55,513 nt of DNA from Erysipelotrichaceae bacterium (GCA_015059095.1 SVBA01000012.1:1-55513); one strand, 5' to 3'. Positions 43,043 to 52,278 are shown, numbered from the stretch's first letter. Made by a program: numbers and translations. The notes: generated from the sequence alone by a model not told the origin.

Positions 43043-44518
43043 ATGAAGTATATTAATAAAACTATTGAAGAATTACATGATTTATTAGTAGCAAAAGTTG
43101 TTACTCCTCTTGATTTAGTAAAGGAAGCTATTGAAGAACTAAAAAAAGAAGAAACTAATGCTATTGAAACTCTTTGTGAAAAAGAAGCATTAGAATTTGC
43201 TTCTACTTTAGTTGAACCAGAAGTAGATAATTTGTTATGGGGCATTCCTTATGTTTGTAAAGATAATTTTTCAACTAAAGATATTTTAACTACTGCTTCA
43301 TCAAATATCTTACATGATTACATTCCTTGTTTTGATGCAACAGTTATTAAAAAATTAAAAGAAAAGAAGGCTGTTTTACTTTGTAAAACAACATTAGATG
43401 AACTTGCAATGGGTGGAACAGGAACTACAGGACATAAAGGTATTACTTATAATCCTTATGATCCAACTCATTCTTATAAAATGGGTGGTTCTTCTTGTGG
43501 ATCAGCTTCATTAATTGCGCAAGGTATTTCTCCTTTAGGCTTAGGTTCTGATACTGGTGACTCAGTTAGAAAACCTGCTTCTTATGGTGCATTAGTTGGT
43601 TTAAAACCTACATGGGGAAGAATCTCTAGATTTGGTTTATTCCCATTCGCTCCTTCAATGGATCATGTTGCATATTTCACTCGTAGTGTTAAAGATAGTG
43701 CGATTGTTTTAGAAAATATTGCTGGAGAAGACTTATATTTTGATGCTACTTCATCAACTAAACCAGTAGATAATTATTATTCTAAAATTGATGGTAATAT
43801 TAAAGGTAAAAAGATTGCATTAATTAAAGAAATTAATGAATGTGTTAAAGATCAACCAATTTTAGATGGTATTGAAAAATGTAAAAAAATCTTAGAAGAT
43901 AAAGGAGCGATTGTAGAAGTTATTTCTTATCCAAGAAATCTTTTAGCAGCAGTTTATCCAGTATATATGATTATTTCTTGTGCAGAAGCTACTTCTAATA
44001 ATGCCAATTTAGATGGAATTAAATTTGGTTTAAGAGAAGGTAATGAAAAGTCTTATCAAGAAGTAATGATGAATGCAAGAACTAAAGGTTTTTGTGAATT
44101 AATCAGAAGAAGATTTGTCATTGGTTCTTATTCTTTATTTAAAGATAACCAAGAAGAATTATTCATAAGAGCACAAAAGATTAGACATTTAATCGTTGAT
44201 AAATATAATGAAGTTTTATCTTCTTTTGATGCAGTATTAACTCCTTGTGGAGGTATTATTAGAAATCCTATCGATGGAAAAGATGATGATGCATCTAGAA
44301 CTGAAGTTGATAAGATGATTATTGAAAATCATATGGGTATTGGTAATTTTGGTGGATTCCCTTCATTATCTTTACCAATTGGTTTTGATAACGGATTCCC
44401 ATTTGGAGGAAACTTGACTTCTAAACCATTTGATGAAGTTACTTTATTTAATATTGCTTATGCTTTAGAAAATGAACTAGGATATAAAAACGTTACAGCA
44501 AAAGGAGGACAAAACTAA
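43043..44518 (+). CDS. gatA: Asp/Glu-tRNA(Asn/Gln) amidotransferase subunit A
   Basis: A 491-aa amidase-signature protein. The catalytic Lys is in LLCKTTLDELAMGG, the cis-Ser in MGGSSCGSAS and the nucleophile in GSDTGDSVRKPA. The usual GGSSGGSAA and GSDTGGSIRQP are altered, as I recall from Mollicutes and Erysipelotrichia, but all catalytic residues remain. It releases ammonia from glutamine for transamidation. ATG 43043 is chosen because GGTGG lies before it and the gene then starts just after gatC. Confidence 0.95.
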   Translation: MKYINKTIEELHDLLVAKVVTPLDLVKEAIEELKKEETNAIETLCEKEALEFASTLVEPEVDNLLWGIPYVCKDNFSTKDILTTASSNILHDYIPCFDATVIKKLKEKKAVLLCKTTLDELAMGGTGTTGHKGITYNPYDPTHSYKMGGSSCGSASLIAQGISPLGLGSDTGDSVRKPASYGALVGLKPTWGRISRFGLFPFAPSMDHVAYFTRSVKDSAIVLENIAGEDLYFDATSSTKPVDNYYSKIDGNIKGKKIALIKEINECVKDQPILDGIEKCKKILEDKGAIVEVISYPRNLLAAVYPVYMIISCAEATSNNANLDGIKFGLREGNEKSYQEVMMNARTKGFCELIRRRFVIGSYSLFKDNQEELFIRAQKIRHLIVDKYNEVLSSFDAVLTPCGGIIRNPIDGKDDDASRTEVDKMIIENHMGIGNFGGFPSLSLPIGFDNGFPFGGNLTSKPFDEVTLFNIAYALENELGYKNVTAKGGQN

Positions 44519-44519
44519 T

Positions 44520-45950
44520 ATGAACTTTGAAGCAGTTATTGGAATTGAAATCCATGTTGAAATGAAAACTAAATCAAAAATGTTCTCAGGTGGTAGAATT
44601 GCCTTTGGTGAAGAACCTAATTCTTGTGTTAGACCTTTAGATATGGCGTTCCCAGGAACTATGCCTTTAGTAAATAAACAAGCAGTTATTAATGCTATTA
44701 GAGTCTCTAATGCTTTACATATGAGCATTGATCATGAATTATGGTTTGATAGAAAGAATTATTTCTATTCCGATTTACCTAAAGGTTATCAAATTACTCA
44801 ACAAGCTAGACCAATTGGTAGTGAAGGTTATGTTGAAATTAAATTAAGTGACGGTAGAGTAAAGAAAATTGAAATTGAAAGATTACATATGGAAGAAGAT
44901 ACTTGTAAGCAACTTCATATGGCTGATTATACTTTACTAGATTACAATAGGGCAGGTACTCCATTAGTAGAAATTGTCTCAAAACCAAATATTAGAAGCG
45001 GTGAAGAGGCGATGAAATATGTAGAAATGATTAAGTCAATTGTCGTCTTCTTAGATGTTTCTGATGGAAAGATGGAAGAAGGTTCTTTAAGATGTGACGT
45101 TAATATTTCAATTAGACCTTATGGAAGTGATAAGTTTGGAACTAAAGTAGAAGTTAAAAACTTAAACTCAACCGCGAATGTTCAAAGAGCAATTGATTTT
45201 GAAGTTAAAAGACAAACTAAAATGTTACTTGCAGGTATTCCAATTGAACAAGAAACTAGACGTTTTGATGAAACTAAAAAAGAAACTGTCTTAATGAGAA
45301 AGAAAACCGATTCAGTCGATTATAAATATTTTACAGAACCAAATATTGCTCCTATTAGATTGAGCGATAAGTTTGTTGAAGATGCTATTAAGTCTTCTCC
45401 TGAACTTGCTTCAGAAAAATATGAAAGATATATTGCTTTAGGCTTATCTGAAGATGAAGCAAATCAAATGTTACAAGATAAAGCAAGTAGTGAATATTTT
45501 GATAAATGTGTAAAAGAAGAACCAAAGAAAGCTAAGGCTTGTTGGAACTGGTTAAATGGAGATATTTTAGCATATTTAAATAAAAACGCATTATCTATTA
45601 ATCAATTAAAAGTTACTCCACATAATTTATTATCTTTACTTGATATGATTGAAAAAGGAACATTGTCTTTTAATCAAGCAAGAAGCGTATTTGAAAAGAT
45701 GACTATCGATAATAAAGATGCAGAAAAGATTGCAGATGAATTAGGATTAAAACAAAATTCTGATGTTGATGCAATTAGACAAGTAGTAGAAGAAACTATT
45801 AATGAATTCCCTCAATCAGTTATCGACTTTAAAAATGGTAAAGATAGAGCAGTAGGATTCTTAGTCGGTCAAGTCATGAAGAAAACAAGAGGTAAAGTTA
45901 ACCCTCAAATTACTTCAAAATTAGTATTAGAAATTTTAAAAAGTAAGTAG
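44520..45950 (+). CDS. gatB: Asp/Glu-tRNA(Asn/Gln) amidotransferase subunit B
   Basis: A 476-aa GatB: the N-terminal kinase-like part has GIEIHVEMKTKSKMFS, YSDLPKGYQIT and DYNRAGTPLVEIVSKP; the C-terminal YqeY/tail domain ends GQVMKKTRGKVNPQITSKLV. It phosphorylates and amidates misacylated tRNA. The Arg in NRAGTP is written AGG, showing AGG is read normally. The start is 1 nt after the gatA stop. Confidence 0.96.
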   Translation: MNFEAVIGIEIHVEMKTKSKMFSGGRIAFGEEPNSCVRPLDMAFPGTMPLVNKQAVINAIRVSNALHMSIDHELWFDRKNYFYSDLPKGYQITQQARPIGSEGYVEIKLSDGRVKKIEIERLHMEEDTCKQLHMADYTLLDYNRAGTPLVEIVSKPNIRSGEEAMKYVEMIKSIVVFLDVSDGKMEEGSLRCDVNISIRPYGSDKFGTKVEVKNLNSTANVQRAIDFEVKRQTKMLLAGIPIEQETRRFDETKKETVLMRKKTDSVDYKYFTEPNIAPIRLSDKFVEDAIKSSPELASEKYERYIALGLSEDEANQMLQDKASSEYFDKCVKEEPKKAKACWNWLNGDILAYLNKNALSINQLKVTPHNLLSLLDMIEKGTLSFNQARSVFEKMTIDNKDAEKIADELGLKQNSDVDAIRQVVEETINEFPQSVIDFKNGKDRAVGFLVGQVMKKTRGKVNPQITSKLVLEILKSK

Positions 45951-45958
45951 GTAAAATT

Positions 45959-46507
45959 ATGAGACATTTAATGTTATTTGTTGATGGATTTGAAGATGTA
46001 GAGGCTATAGCAACTCTTGATGTTTTATTAAGAGGAAATGAAGAAGTAGTTAAGGCTTCTTTAATGGAAAGAAAAGAAGTTATTTCTAAAAGTAATAATA
46101 AATTAGTCTTAGATACATTAATTGAAGATGTTGATTTAGAAAGTTTTGATTCTTTAATTATTCCTGGTGGTCCTGGTTCATTTAATATTATGGGGCATTT
46201 ACCAATTGTAGATAAAATAATTAAGTTTTTCGCAGAAAATGGCAAGTTGGTTAGTGCAATTTGTGCTGCTCCTTTCTTAGTTGGAAGATTAGGATATTTA
46301 CAAAATAAAAAATATACTGTATATCCTGGCTTTGAAGAACAAGTTATCGGTGGAACATATTTAAAAGAATTAGGTGTAGTAAGAGATGGCAATTTTATTA
46401 CTGCTAAATCAATGTTTTATTCAATTGATTTTGGTTTAGAAATATATAGATATTTTCATGGTGAAGAAGAAACTATTAAATTAAAAGATAGTTTAAAAGG
46501 AGAATAA
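45959..46507 (+). CDS. DJ-1/PfpI family protein
   Basis: A 182-aa protein with the DJ-1 fold: DGFEDVEAIATLDVLLR holds the conserved Glu, IIPGGPGSFN the turn, and AICAAPFLVG the nucleophile Cys. Members act as glyoxalases, deglycases or stress chaperones; which one is unclear. It follows gatB by 8 nt, so it is probably read with that operon. Confidence 0.88.
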   Translation: MRHLMLFVDGFEDVEAIATLDVLLRGNEEVVKASLMERKEVISKSNNKLVLDTLIEDVDLESFDSLIIPGGPGSFNIMGHLPIVDKIIKFFAENGKLVSAICAAPFLVGRLGYLQNKKYTVYPGFEEQVIGGTYLKELGVVRDGNFITAKSMFYSIDFGLEIYRYFHGEEETIKLKDSLKGE

Positions 46508-46509
46508 AA

Positions 46510-47169
46510 ATGATTGGAAAACCTAAATATACTTATGGTGATCAATTAGAGTTCAAATGGAATAATGAATCTAATAAAGTTGGTATTGTAGAAATAGTTG
46601 ACTCTTATGGTACATTTGGACAAAACGAAGAACCTTCTTATGATATTTATGTTGTAGATAATAATACTTTATATAAGCATATTAGGGAAAGTGAAGTAGT
46701 TAGAAAAATTGAAAGAGAAAAATATGAAATCATTAAAGTGGTTACTTATTCTCAATTTAATAAACCTGCAAAATTCTTTTCTTCAAAGTGGGGAGTTCCT
46801 TTAGAAGCATATTTAGATTCTATGGAAGAGGGATTAACTACTAAAACTGGTGTTCCTGCATGGTTTTATATTGAAGAAAATAATGAAGTTATCGCGGGTC
46901 TAGGAATCATTGAAAATGATTTCCATAAAAGAAAAGATCTTGCTCCTAATATTTGTGCAGTATATGTTAGAGAAGATCATCAAGGAAAAGGACTTTCAAG
47001 AAAATTATTAAATAAAGCGTGTTCTCATTTAAAAGAGAATGGGATTGAAGATGTGTATTTAATTACAACACATACTGAGTATTATGAAAAAGTCGGATTT
47101 GATTTTGTTGGAGAAATAGAAGAAGATTCAGGAGATTTAGTACGTTGTTATCATAGAAAGTGTAAATAG
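46510..47169 (+). CDS. GNAT acetyltransferase with extra N-terminal domain
   Basis: A 219-aa protein. Residues about 1-70 are beta-rich (GDQLEFKWNNESNKVGIVEIVDSYGTFG ...) with no family I know. Residues 75-219 are a GNAT domain: CAVYVREDHQGKGLSRKLLN is the acetyl-CoA loop, and HTEYYEKVGFDFVGE is the late strand. The substrate is unknown. It follows the DJ-1 gene by 2 nt, so they are likely coupled. A terminator overlaps its stop. Confidence 0.8.
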   Translation: MIGKPKYTYGDQLEFKWNNESNKVGIVEIVDSYGTFGQNEEPSYDIYVVDNNTLYKHIRESEVVRKIEREKYEIIKVVTYSQFNKPAKFFSSKWGVPLEAYLDSMEEGLTTKTGVPAWFYIEENNEVIAGLGIIENDFHKRKDLAPNICAVYVREDHQGKGLSRKLLNKACSHLKENGIEDVYLITTHTEYYEKVGFDFVGEIEEDSGDLVRCYHRKCK

Positions 47170-47193
47170 GAGAGAAATTTCTCCTATTTTTCT
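47164..47193 (+). terminator. Intrinsic terminator
   Basis: A 10-bp perfect stem (47164-47173 with 47180-47189) and a T-rich tail at the end of the pcrA-gatCAB-DJ-1-GNAT run. Confidence 0.8.
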
Positions 47194-47268
47194 TTGAATT
47201 TTTAAAAATTAATATTAAGTTAATTTAAAATATGATAAATTATATTTATATAAAAAGGATATCGTTTT

Positions 47269-48183
47269 ATGAAACATGTATTTATTATTAATCCAATGGC
47301 AGGACCAAAGGATGTTCATTTATTAGTAGAAAAAGAAGTGGAAAAATTAAATATTGATTATATTATTCATGTGACAACTGCTCCTAAGGAAGCAACTACT
47401 TTTGTTAGAGATTATATTAAAAATAATCCTGATGAAGAAGTTAGATTTTATGCTTGTGGAGGAGATGGAACAATTAATGAAGTAGCTGCAGGAGTTGTTG
47501 GAGCAGATACTTCAAAAGTTAGTATGACTAATTATCCTATTGGTTCGGGTAATGATTATATTAAGATTTTTGGTGGAGTAAATGTTTTTATGGATTTATC
47601 TAAATTAGTAAAAGCAGAAGCTAGACCAGTAGATGTTATGGAAGTTAATGAAGGTTTAGGGTATTCAATTAATGTCTTAAATTTTGGTTTTGACTGTAAT
47701 GTATTAAAGATTATGGAAAAAATTAAAAGAAATAAAAATACTACTAAAGAAAAAGCATATAATACTGCAGTATTAAGATGCGTCATTAATTCTAGAAAAA
47801 ATGAAGGTGTAGTAATTTGTGATGGAGAAAGATTAAATGATACTCATTTCTGTTTATGTAGTATTGCTAATGGTCAATACTACGGCTCACAATATAGAAC
47901 AGCTCCAAAATCAGTATGTGATGATGGATTATTAGATATTTGTATCATTAAACCAGTTTCAATTTTAACTTTAGCAGCAGTTATTGGAAAATATAAAGCA
48001 GGTAAACATTTGGATGATAAGAAATTACAAAAGATCTTAAAATATCGTCAAACAAGTGGGCTTATCGAAATTAAAGGCCCTGAAGGATTCTGTATCGGTT
48101 TAGATGGTGAATTATATTTTGGTACAGAGTTTAGAGTTAGAAATTTAAAACATGCGATAAGATTTGCAGTACCAAATGAATAA
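47269..48183 (+). CDS. Diacylglycerol kinase-family lipid kinase
   Basis: A 304-aa protein: INPMAGPKDV at the start, ACGGDGTINEVAAGV for the nucleotide and YPIGSGNDYIK for catalysis, then a C-terminal beta domain ending GLDGELYFGTEFRVRNL. These match DagK/YegS/LCB5 kinases that phosphorylate diacylglycerol or another lipid. AAAGG precedes the ATG. It forms a single-gene unit with its own terminator. Confidence 0.9.
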   Translation: MKHVFIINPMAGPKDVHLLVEKEVEKLNIDYIIHVTTAPKEATTFVRDYIKNNPDEEVRFYACGGDGTINEVAAGVVGADTSKVSMTNYPIGSGNDYIKIFGGVNVFMDLSKLVKAEARPVDVMEVNEGLGYSINVLNFGFDCNVLKIMEKIKRNKNTTKEKAYNTAVLRCVINSRKNEGVVICDGERLNDTHFCLCSIANGQYYGSQYRTAPKSVCDDGLLDICIIKPVSILTLAAVIGKYKAGKHLDDKKLQKILKYRQTSGLIEIKGPEGFCIGLDGELYFGTEFRVRNLKHAIRFAVPNE

Positions 48184-48207
48184 AAGTGCTTAAAAGCACT
48201 TTTTTTT
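48182..48207 (+). terminator. Intrinsic terminator
   Basis: An AAGTGCTT/AAGCACTT stem with a 2-nt to 4-nt loop and a T8 run overlapping the lipid kinase stop. Confidence 0.85.
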
Positions 48208-48264
48208 ATTAAAATAAATTGGTAATATATCTATATTATATTAAAAAATTAGTAATTTAAAGAA

Positions 48265-48298
48265 ACCAATAGTTTCGCTTATGCAAACTAAAATTGGT
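48265..48298. repeat. Inverted repeat upstream of the aminopeptidase
   Basis: ACCAATAGTTT (48265-48275) pairs with AAACT (48285-48289) and ATTGGT (48293-48298), giving 11 bp with a 3-nt bulge. It lies 50-85 nt before the start codon, in a 166-nt gap. It may be an operator or a leader hairpin. Confidence 0.35.
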
Positions 48299-48349
48299 AG
48301 TATTATTTTAGTGATTTTTATTAAATATAATTAAAGGAGATAATAACAT

Positions 48350-49576
48350 ATGAAAAAATCAGTATTAAAAAAGTATGCAAAATTAATTGCAACATGTGGT
48401 GTTAATGTTCAAAAAGGACAAGAAGTAATCGTTAATGCTGCAGTAGATCAAGTTCCACTTGTTAAAGAAGTTGTAGAAGCTTGTTATAAAAGAGGAGCAA
48501 AACGTGTAACAGTTGAATGGGGATGTAGTGAAGTAACTAAAGTTGGTTACAAATATATGTCAGTTGAAACTATGTCTGAAATTCCACAATGGCAAATCGA
48601 AAAAATGAAACGTAGAGTGGAAGTCATTCCTGCTAGAATTCATATTGCTTCAGGTGCTCCAGATGCAATGAAGGGTGTTGATCAAAAGAAATTAGCACAA
48701 GTTAGTATGAAAACTTATCCTATTATGAAGCCATATATTGATCAAATTGATAATAAAGATCAATGGTGTATTGCTGGAGCTGCTTCTCCAGAATGGGCTA
48801 AAAAAGTATTCCCTGATTTACCTAAAAAACAAGCTGTTGAAAAATTATGGGAAGCAATCCTATATACTTCAAGAATTTGGGATGATCCAGTAGCAGAATG
48901 GAAAAAACACAATAAAGATTTAAGAGAAAAATGTGAAAGATTAAATAACTTAGGTTTAGTTGAATTAAGATATAAATCAAGCAATGGTACAGATTTTAAA
49001 GTTGGTTTATTACCAAATGCAAATTTCTTAGGAGGTTCAGAATTTGCTTTAGGTTCAGGTATTGAATTTAATCCTAATGTTCCATCTGAAGAATGCTTCA
49101 CTTCTCCAAGAAAAGGTGCTGCAGAAGGTTTAGTAGTAGCAACAAAACCATTATCATATCAAGGTGAATTAATTGAAAACTTCTCAATTAGATTTGAAAA
49201 TGGTAAAGCTGTAGAAGTTCATGCTGAAAAAGGTGAAGAATTATTAAAACAAATGATTTCAATGGATGAAAATGCTGGTTACTTAGGTGAAGTAGCATTA
49301 ATTCCATATGATTCACCAATTAATAACACAGGTATTTTATTCTATAATACTTTATATGATGAAAATGCTTCGTGTCATTTAGCATTAGGTAGAGGATTCA
49401 CTAACTGTATTAGAAACTATGATCAATATTCTCAAAAAGAATTACAAGAAATGGGTATCAACTCATCTATGATCCATGTTGACTTTATGATCGGTAGTGA
49501 AGATATGGATATCGTTGGTGTTAAAGAAGATGGTACAACAGTACAAATCTTTAAAAACGGTAACTGGGCATTCTAA
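48350..49576 (+). CDS. M29-family aminopeptidase
   Basis: A 408-aa metallo-aminopeptidase of the AmpS/PepS (thermophilic M29) family. EECFTSPRKGAAEG, ENFSIRFENGKAVE, LGEVALIPYDSPI, FYNTLYDENASCHLALG and HVDFMIGSEDMDIVG hold the metal-binding Glu, His and Asp residues. It frees N-terminal residues from peptides in the cytoplasm. GGAG precedes the ATG; a TATAAT is 19 nt before the start, and an inverted repeat lies further up. Confidence 0.93.
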   Translation: MKKSVLKKYAKLIATCGVNVQKGQEVIVNAAVDQVPLVKEVVEACYKRGAKRVTVEWGCSEVTKVGYKYMSVETMSEIPQWQIEKMKRRVEVIPARIHIASGAPDAMKGVDQKKLAQVSMKTYPIMKPYIDQIDNKDQWCIAGAASPEWAKKVFPDLPKKQAVEKLWEAILYTSRIWDDPVAEWKKHNKDLREKCERLNNLGLVELRYKSSNGTDFKVGLLPNANFLGGSEFALGSGIEFNPNVPSEECFTSPRKGAAEGLVVATKPLSYQGELIENFSIRFENGKAVEVHAEKGEELLKQMISMDENAGYLGEVALIPYDSPINNTGILFYNTLYDENASCHLALGRGFTNCIRNYDQYSQKELQEMGINSSMIHVDFMIGSEDMDIVGVKEDGTTVQIFKNGNWAF

Positions 49577-49582
49577 TATCAA

Positions 49583-49610
49583 TAAAAGGGTTGGAATTCC
49601 AACCCTTTTA
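49583..49610. terminator. Bidirectional terminator
   Basis: A 12-bp perfect stem (49583-49594 with 49599-49610) between convergent genes. Confidence 0.85.
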
Positions 49611-49616
49611 TACTGC

Positions 49617-50408
49617 TTAAATTATACCTGCATACTTAAATGCATTATATATTCCATCATCGTCGATATCAGTTGTGATATAATCGGCGACTTTTTTACA
49701 TTTATCTATCGCATTTCCCATAGCGATACCAAGTCCTGCATATTCAATCATTTCTGCATCATTATGACCATCGCCAATAGCAATCACTTCTTCTTTTTTG
49801 ATTCCTAAATAATTAATTAAGGCTTCTATTCCTTTAGCTTTATTATAGTTTAAAGGAATCACATCAAATCCGTATTCATTGAATCCAGAATAAAAAGCAT
49901 ATTTACTAGATTCTTTAAATAATGATTCGTATCTTTCTTTTTCATATTTATCCCAAAAGAGGTTAATCATATAACAATCTTCGTTGTTGTATTGTTTTTT
50001 ATTAGGTGTTTTAATAGAAATACTTCCATAACCTTCTTCTATAAGTTTTACATTGTCATTAAGTCTAAAAACATCATTTAAAGTTACAAATGTCATATTT
50101 AAATTGTTTTTATTAGTTACTTCAATTAAATTATTAACACATCTAGGATCGATAGGATAGGAATGGATAATATTTAAGTTTTTATCATGTACAAGAGTAC
50201 CGTTACATACATTAAAATAATCGAAACTAACTTGATCTAATATTCCGGTTTGTTTACTTAAAAAGGTACTTCTACCTGTTGCTAAACAAATAATAATTCC
50301 ATTTTCTTTAGCTTTATTTATTGCTTCAATACAAGAAGAGGGAATTGATTTGGTTTTATGAGAGAAGATAGTCCCATCGACATCTAAAAATACAATTTTA
50401 TATTTCAT
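49617..50408 (-). CDS. Cof-type HAD phosphatase
   Basis: A 263-aa HAD hydrolase: the nucleophile motif FLDVDGTIFSHKTK, motif II CLATGRS, Lys in YNKAKGIEAL and motif IV GDGHNDAEMIEYAGLGIAMGNA. The C2 cap between them is the Cof type acting on sugar phosphates or nucleotides. GGAGGG precedes the ATG. The substrate cannot be told. Confidence 0.92.
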   Translation of the reverse strand: MKYKIVFLDVDGTIFSHKTKSIPSSCIEAINKAKENGIIICLATGRSTFLSKQTGILDQVSFDYFNVCNGTLVHDKNLNIIHSYPIDPRCVNNLIEVTNKNNLNMTFVTLNDVFRLNDNVKLIEEGYGSISIKTPNKKQYNNEDCYMINLFWDKYEKERYESLFKESSKYAFYSGFNEYGFDVIPLNYNKAKGIEALINYLGIKKEEVIAIGDGHNDAEMIEYAGLGIAMGNAIDKCKKVADYITTDIDDDGIYNAFKYAGII

Positions 50409-50464
50409 TTATAATCCCTCCTTAATAATTATTATAATCATTTTATTTTATAATAAAATAAAAA

Positions 50465-50482
50465 AAGTCGTATTTACGACTC
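50465..50482 (-). terminator. Terminator of the CBM20 gene
   Basis: A 7-bp perfect stem (50466-50472 with 50475-50481) with a T6 run on the minus strand, overlapping the stop region. Confidence 0.7.
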
Positions 50483-50797
50483 TTATTTTGCCCAGTTATA
50501 GACATCAATATTAATGACTAAACCTTTTTCAGCGACTAGTGAATGATTTTTAATTTCTTCAATCCACATTCCTTTTTCAACAGATGTCCAATCAGGATCA
50601 AATACGAATTTGAATTCTACATTTTGTCCTAATTCAAATCTACATCTTGCAGAAAAATGTGTGTCATCTATTTTTTTACAAACCTTTGCTTTTGAAGGTT
50701 CCCAATTACCTAAGTTAGAAGAATTACCGCTTAGTAATACTTTTTCTTGTGGTAATCTAGTAGTCATATTAATTGTTACAAAACAATATTTTGCCAT
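50483..50797 (-). CDS. Stand-alone CBM20 starch-binding domain protein
   Basis: A 104-aa protein that is almost wholly one CBM20-like domain: VLLSGNSSNLGNWEPSKA matches the GNxxxLGxW core, and VEFKFVFDPDW the strand with a binding-site Trp. There is no signal peptide and no attached enzyme, so it is intracellular; it may target glycogen or act with an enzyme encoded elsewhere. ATG 50797 follows AAAGGAG; the longer frame has no site. A cre-like motif lies upstream. Confidence 0.75.
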   Translation of the reverse strand: MAKYCFVTINMTTRLPQEKVLLSGNSSNLGNWEPSKAKVCKKIDDTHFSARCRFELGQNVEFKFVFDPDWTSVEKGMWIEEIKNHSLVAEKGLVINIDVYNWAK

Positions 50798-50870
50798 ATA
50801 AAAAATCTCCTTTCTTATATCCATTATCATTTTATATGATTATTTTTATTATTAATACTATAATTTTATG

Positions 50871-50883
50871 AAAGCGTTTCAAA
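50871..50883 (-). promoter_or_regulatory. Possible cre-like motif upstream of the CBM20 gene
   Basis: TGAAAGCG followed by TTTCA, one base shorter than the usual cre symmetry. It overlaps a TTGAAA that could be a -35 for the minus-strand gene. Weak, but in keeping with a starch-related gene. Confidence 0.25.
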
Positions 50884-50887
50884 TAAA

Positions 50888-50913
50888 AAAGAACCCAGTT
50901 TTTAGGGTTCTTT
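50888..50913 (-). terminator. Terminator of the DUF1508 gene
   Basis: A 9-bp perfect stem (50888-50896 with 50905-50913) and a T6 run on the minus strand. Confidence 0.8.
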
Positions 50914-50924
50914 AAGAGTTTTAA

Positions 50925-52046
50925 TTAAGCGTTAACTTCTTCTGGAGTAGTTTCTATGACATTGTCAACTACTACCGCATATTTAGCATGTTTTTTAATT
51001 GATTCAATAACTGAAACTGCTCTATGTTTTTCAGCATATACTTCACCTGCTAAAACTAGACGGCTTTGTTTATTGTATAATTTAAATTGATATTTTGCAT
51101 TTTTATCTTTGTATACATAGAACGAACCTTCGTATACACAAAGTCTAAATTTTTCACATGCTTCTAAGCAGCTTTCTTTAGATTTGTAGATGTTTGATGT
51201 AGCAATGATTCTACCATTAGACGCAACTAATTGATAGATATAACCAGTTTTTTCTTGTTTGATAATGAATTTACCATTGTGTTCTTCTTTAATTTCTACT
51301 TCGATTTTTTCTACTTCAGTATGATCTAAAGTTCCACCTTCATCTAAGATAATATTTTCAGATTTAGCCCATCTTTTATATGAGTTAGATGCTGATTCTG
51401 CTCTTACTTTTGTTTTGTAGTTGGCAGAAGTAGCTAAACAACGACCTTGTTTTGTAATGACTCTAAAAGAGAATAATCCATGTTTATCTTCAACAATATC
51501 ACAACGAGAAATTTCAATATTTCTTTTTAAAGTTTCAATACCATTTCTAACTGCTTTTTCAGAAGTATATGGTTCAGAGACAATAATAACTTCACCATTA
51601 GATGCTTTTAATTTATATCTCCAGTTTGGGCCTTCTTGAACGATTACATATTTACCTGCAACTCTTGAAGATTTTTTTACTTCTTCTTCAACAATAGGAG
51701 CTTCTTCTTTGGTTTCTTCAACTTCTTGAACTTGTTCTTGAGCTTCTTCAATAGTAGGAACTTCTTCAGGAGTTTCTTCGACTTCTTGAACTTCTTCCAC
51801 TTTTTCTTCTACCGTCTCATTAACTTCTTCTTTTGGTTCTTCTACTACTTCACTTGGAGTTTCTTCTTTGACTTCAGTGACTTTTTTCTTTTTAGTAGCG
51901 CAACAAATAATTACAATTACTAAAACGAAAACCAGTACAATGATTCCATATAAAACTACTGCAGACCAAGGACTAGGTAATTTAAGAGTATTTTCAACCC
52001 ATTGTACAATAGGATTTTCTAATAATAATTCTTTAATCTTTTCCAT
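50925..52046 (-). CDS. Membrane-anchored protein with four DUF1508 repeats
   Basis: A 373-aa protein: a short start, one membrane helix (about 28-50, followed by two Cys and KKKK), an acidic Glu/Val linker (55-125), then four DUF1508/YegP-like repeats. The first (YVIVQEGPNWRYKLKASNGE) and third (FIIKQEKTGYIYQLVASNGR) have the NGE/NGR turn; the second and fourth end KQGRCLATS and KQSRLVLAG. The family's function is not known. AGGAATT-type site before the ATG. It has its own terminator. Confidence 0.75.
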   Translation of the reverse strand: MEKIKELLLENPIVQWVENTLKLPSPWSAVVLYGIIVLVFVLVIVIICCATKKKKVTEVKEETPSEVVEEPKEEVNETVEEKVEEVQEVEETPEEVPTIEEAQEQVQEVEETKEEAPIVEEEVKKSSRVAGKYVIVQEGPNWRYKLKASNGEVIIVSEPYTSEKAVRNGIETLKRNIEISRCDIVEDKHGLFSFRVITKQGRCLATSANYKTKVRAESASNSYKRWAKSENIILDEGGTLDHTEVEKIEVEIKEEHNGKFIIKQEKTGYIYQLVASNGRIIATSNIYKSKESCLEACEKFRLCVYEGSFYVYKDKNAKYQFKLYNKQSRLVLAGEVYAEKHRAVSVIESIKKHAKYAVVVDNVIETTPEEVNA

Positions 52047-52225
52047 TATTTAAATTCCTCCACAACACTTATATTTATTTTACAAAAAAATATAACTTTT
52101 TAAAAGGCTTAACAAATAAAAGTTAAATAAAATTTACAATTTTATCTTTTATTTTTAAAAAAAATCATTTTATTTTGAACTTAATTAAAAAAACAATAAA
52201 ATTTAAAGAAAAAATCAAAAAAATA

Positions 52226-52254
52226 TTGCATAAGTTTAAAAGGTATGATAATAT
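52226..52254 (+). promoter_or_regulatory. Promoter of tRNA-Thr
   Basis: TTGCAT (52226-52231) and TAATAT (52249-52254) with a 17-nt spacer, 24 nt before the tRNA. Confidence 0.55.
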
Positions 52255-52278
52255 TCTACTTGCTTGAGATAAAGCAAT

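Noticed and set aside
9541-45000. AGG reassigned from Arg to Met, as reported in some uncultured Bacilli
   Set aside because: AGG encodes conserved Arg in GatB (NRAGTP) and SpmB (FRPISGS), so it is read as Arg.
45910-46392. Minus-strand frames such as those opposite gatB/DJ-1, spoIVA, asnS, metK and the M29 gene
   Set aside because: They lie wholly opposite clear genes, have no ribosome binding sites and no recognisable domains; they are antisense shadows.
49497-49808. Plus-strand frame across the M29 end and the HAD gene
   Set aside because: It runs through a terminator hairpin and lies antisense to the HAD gene; no start signal.
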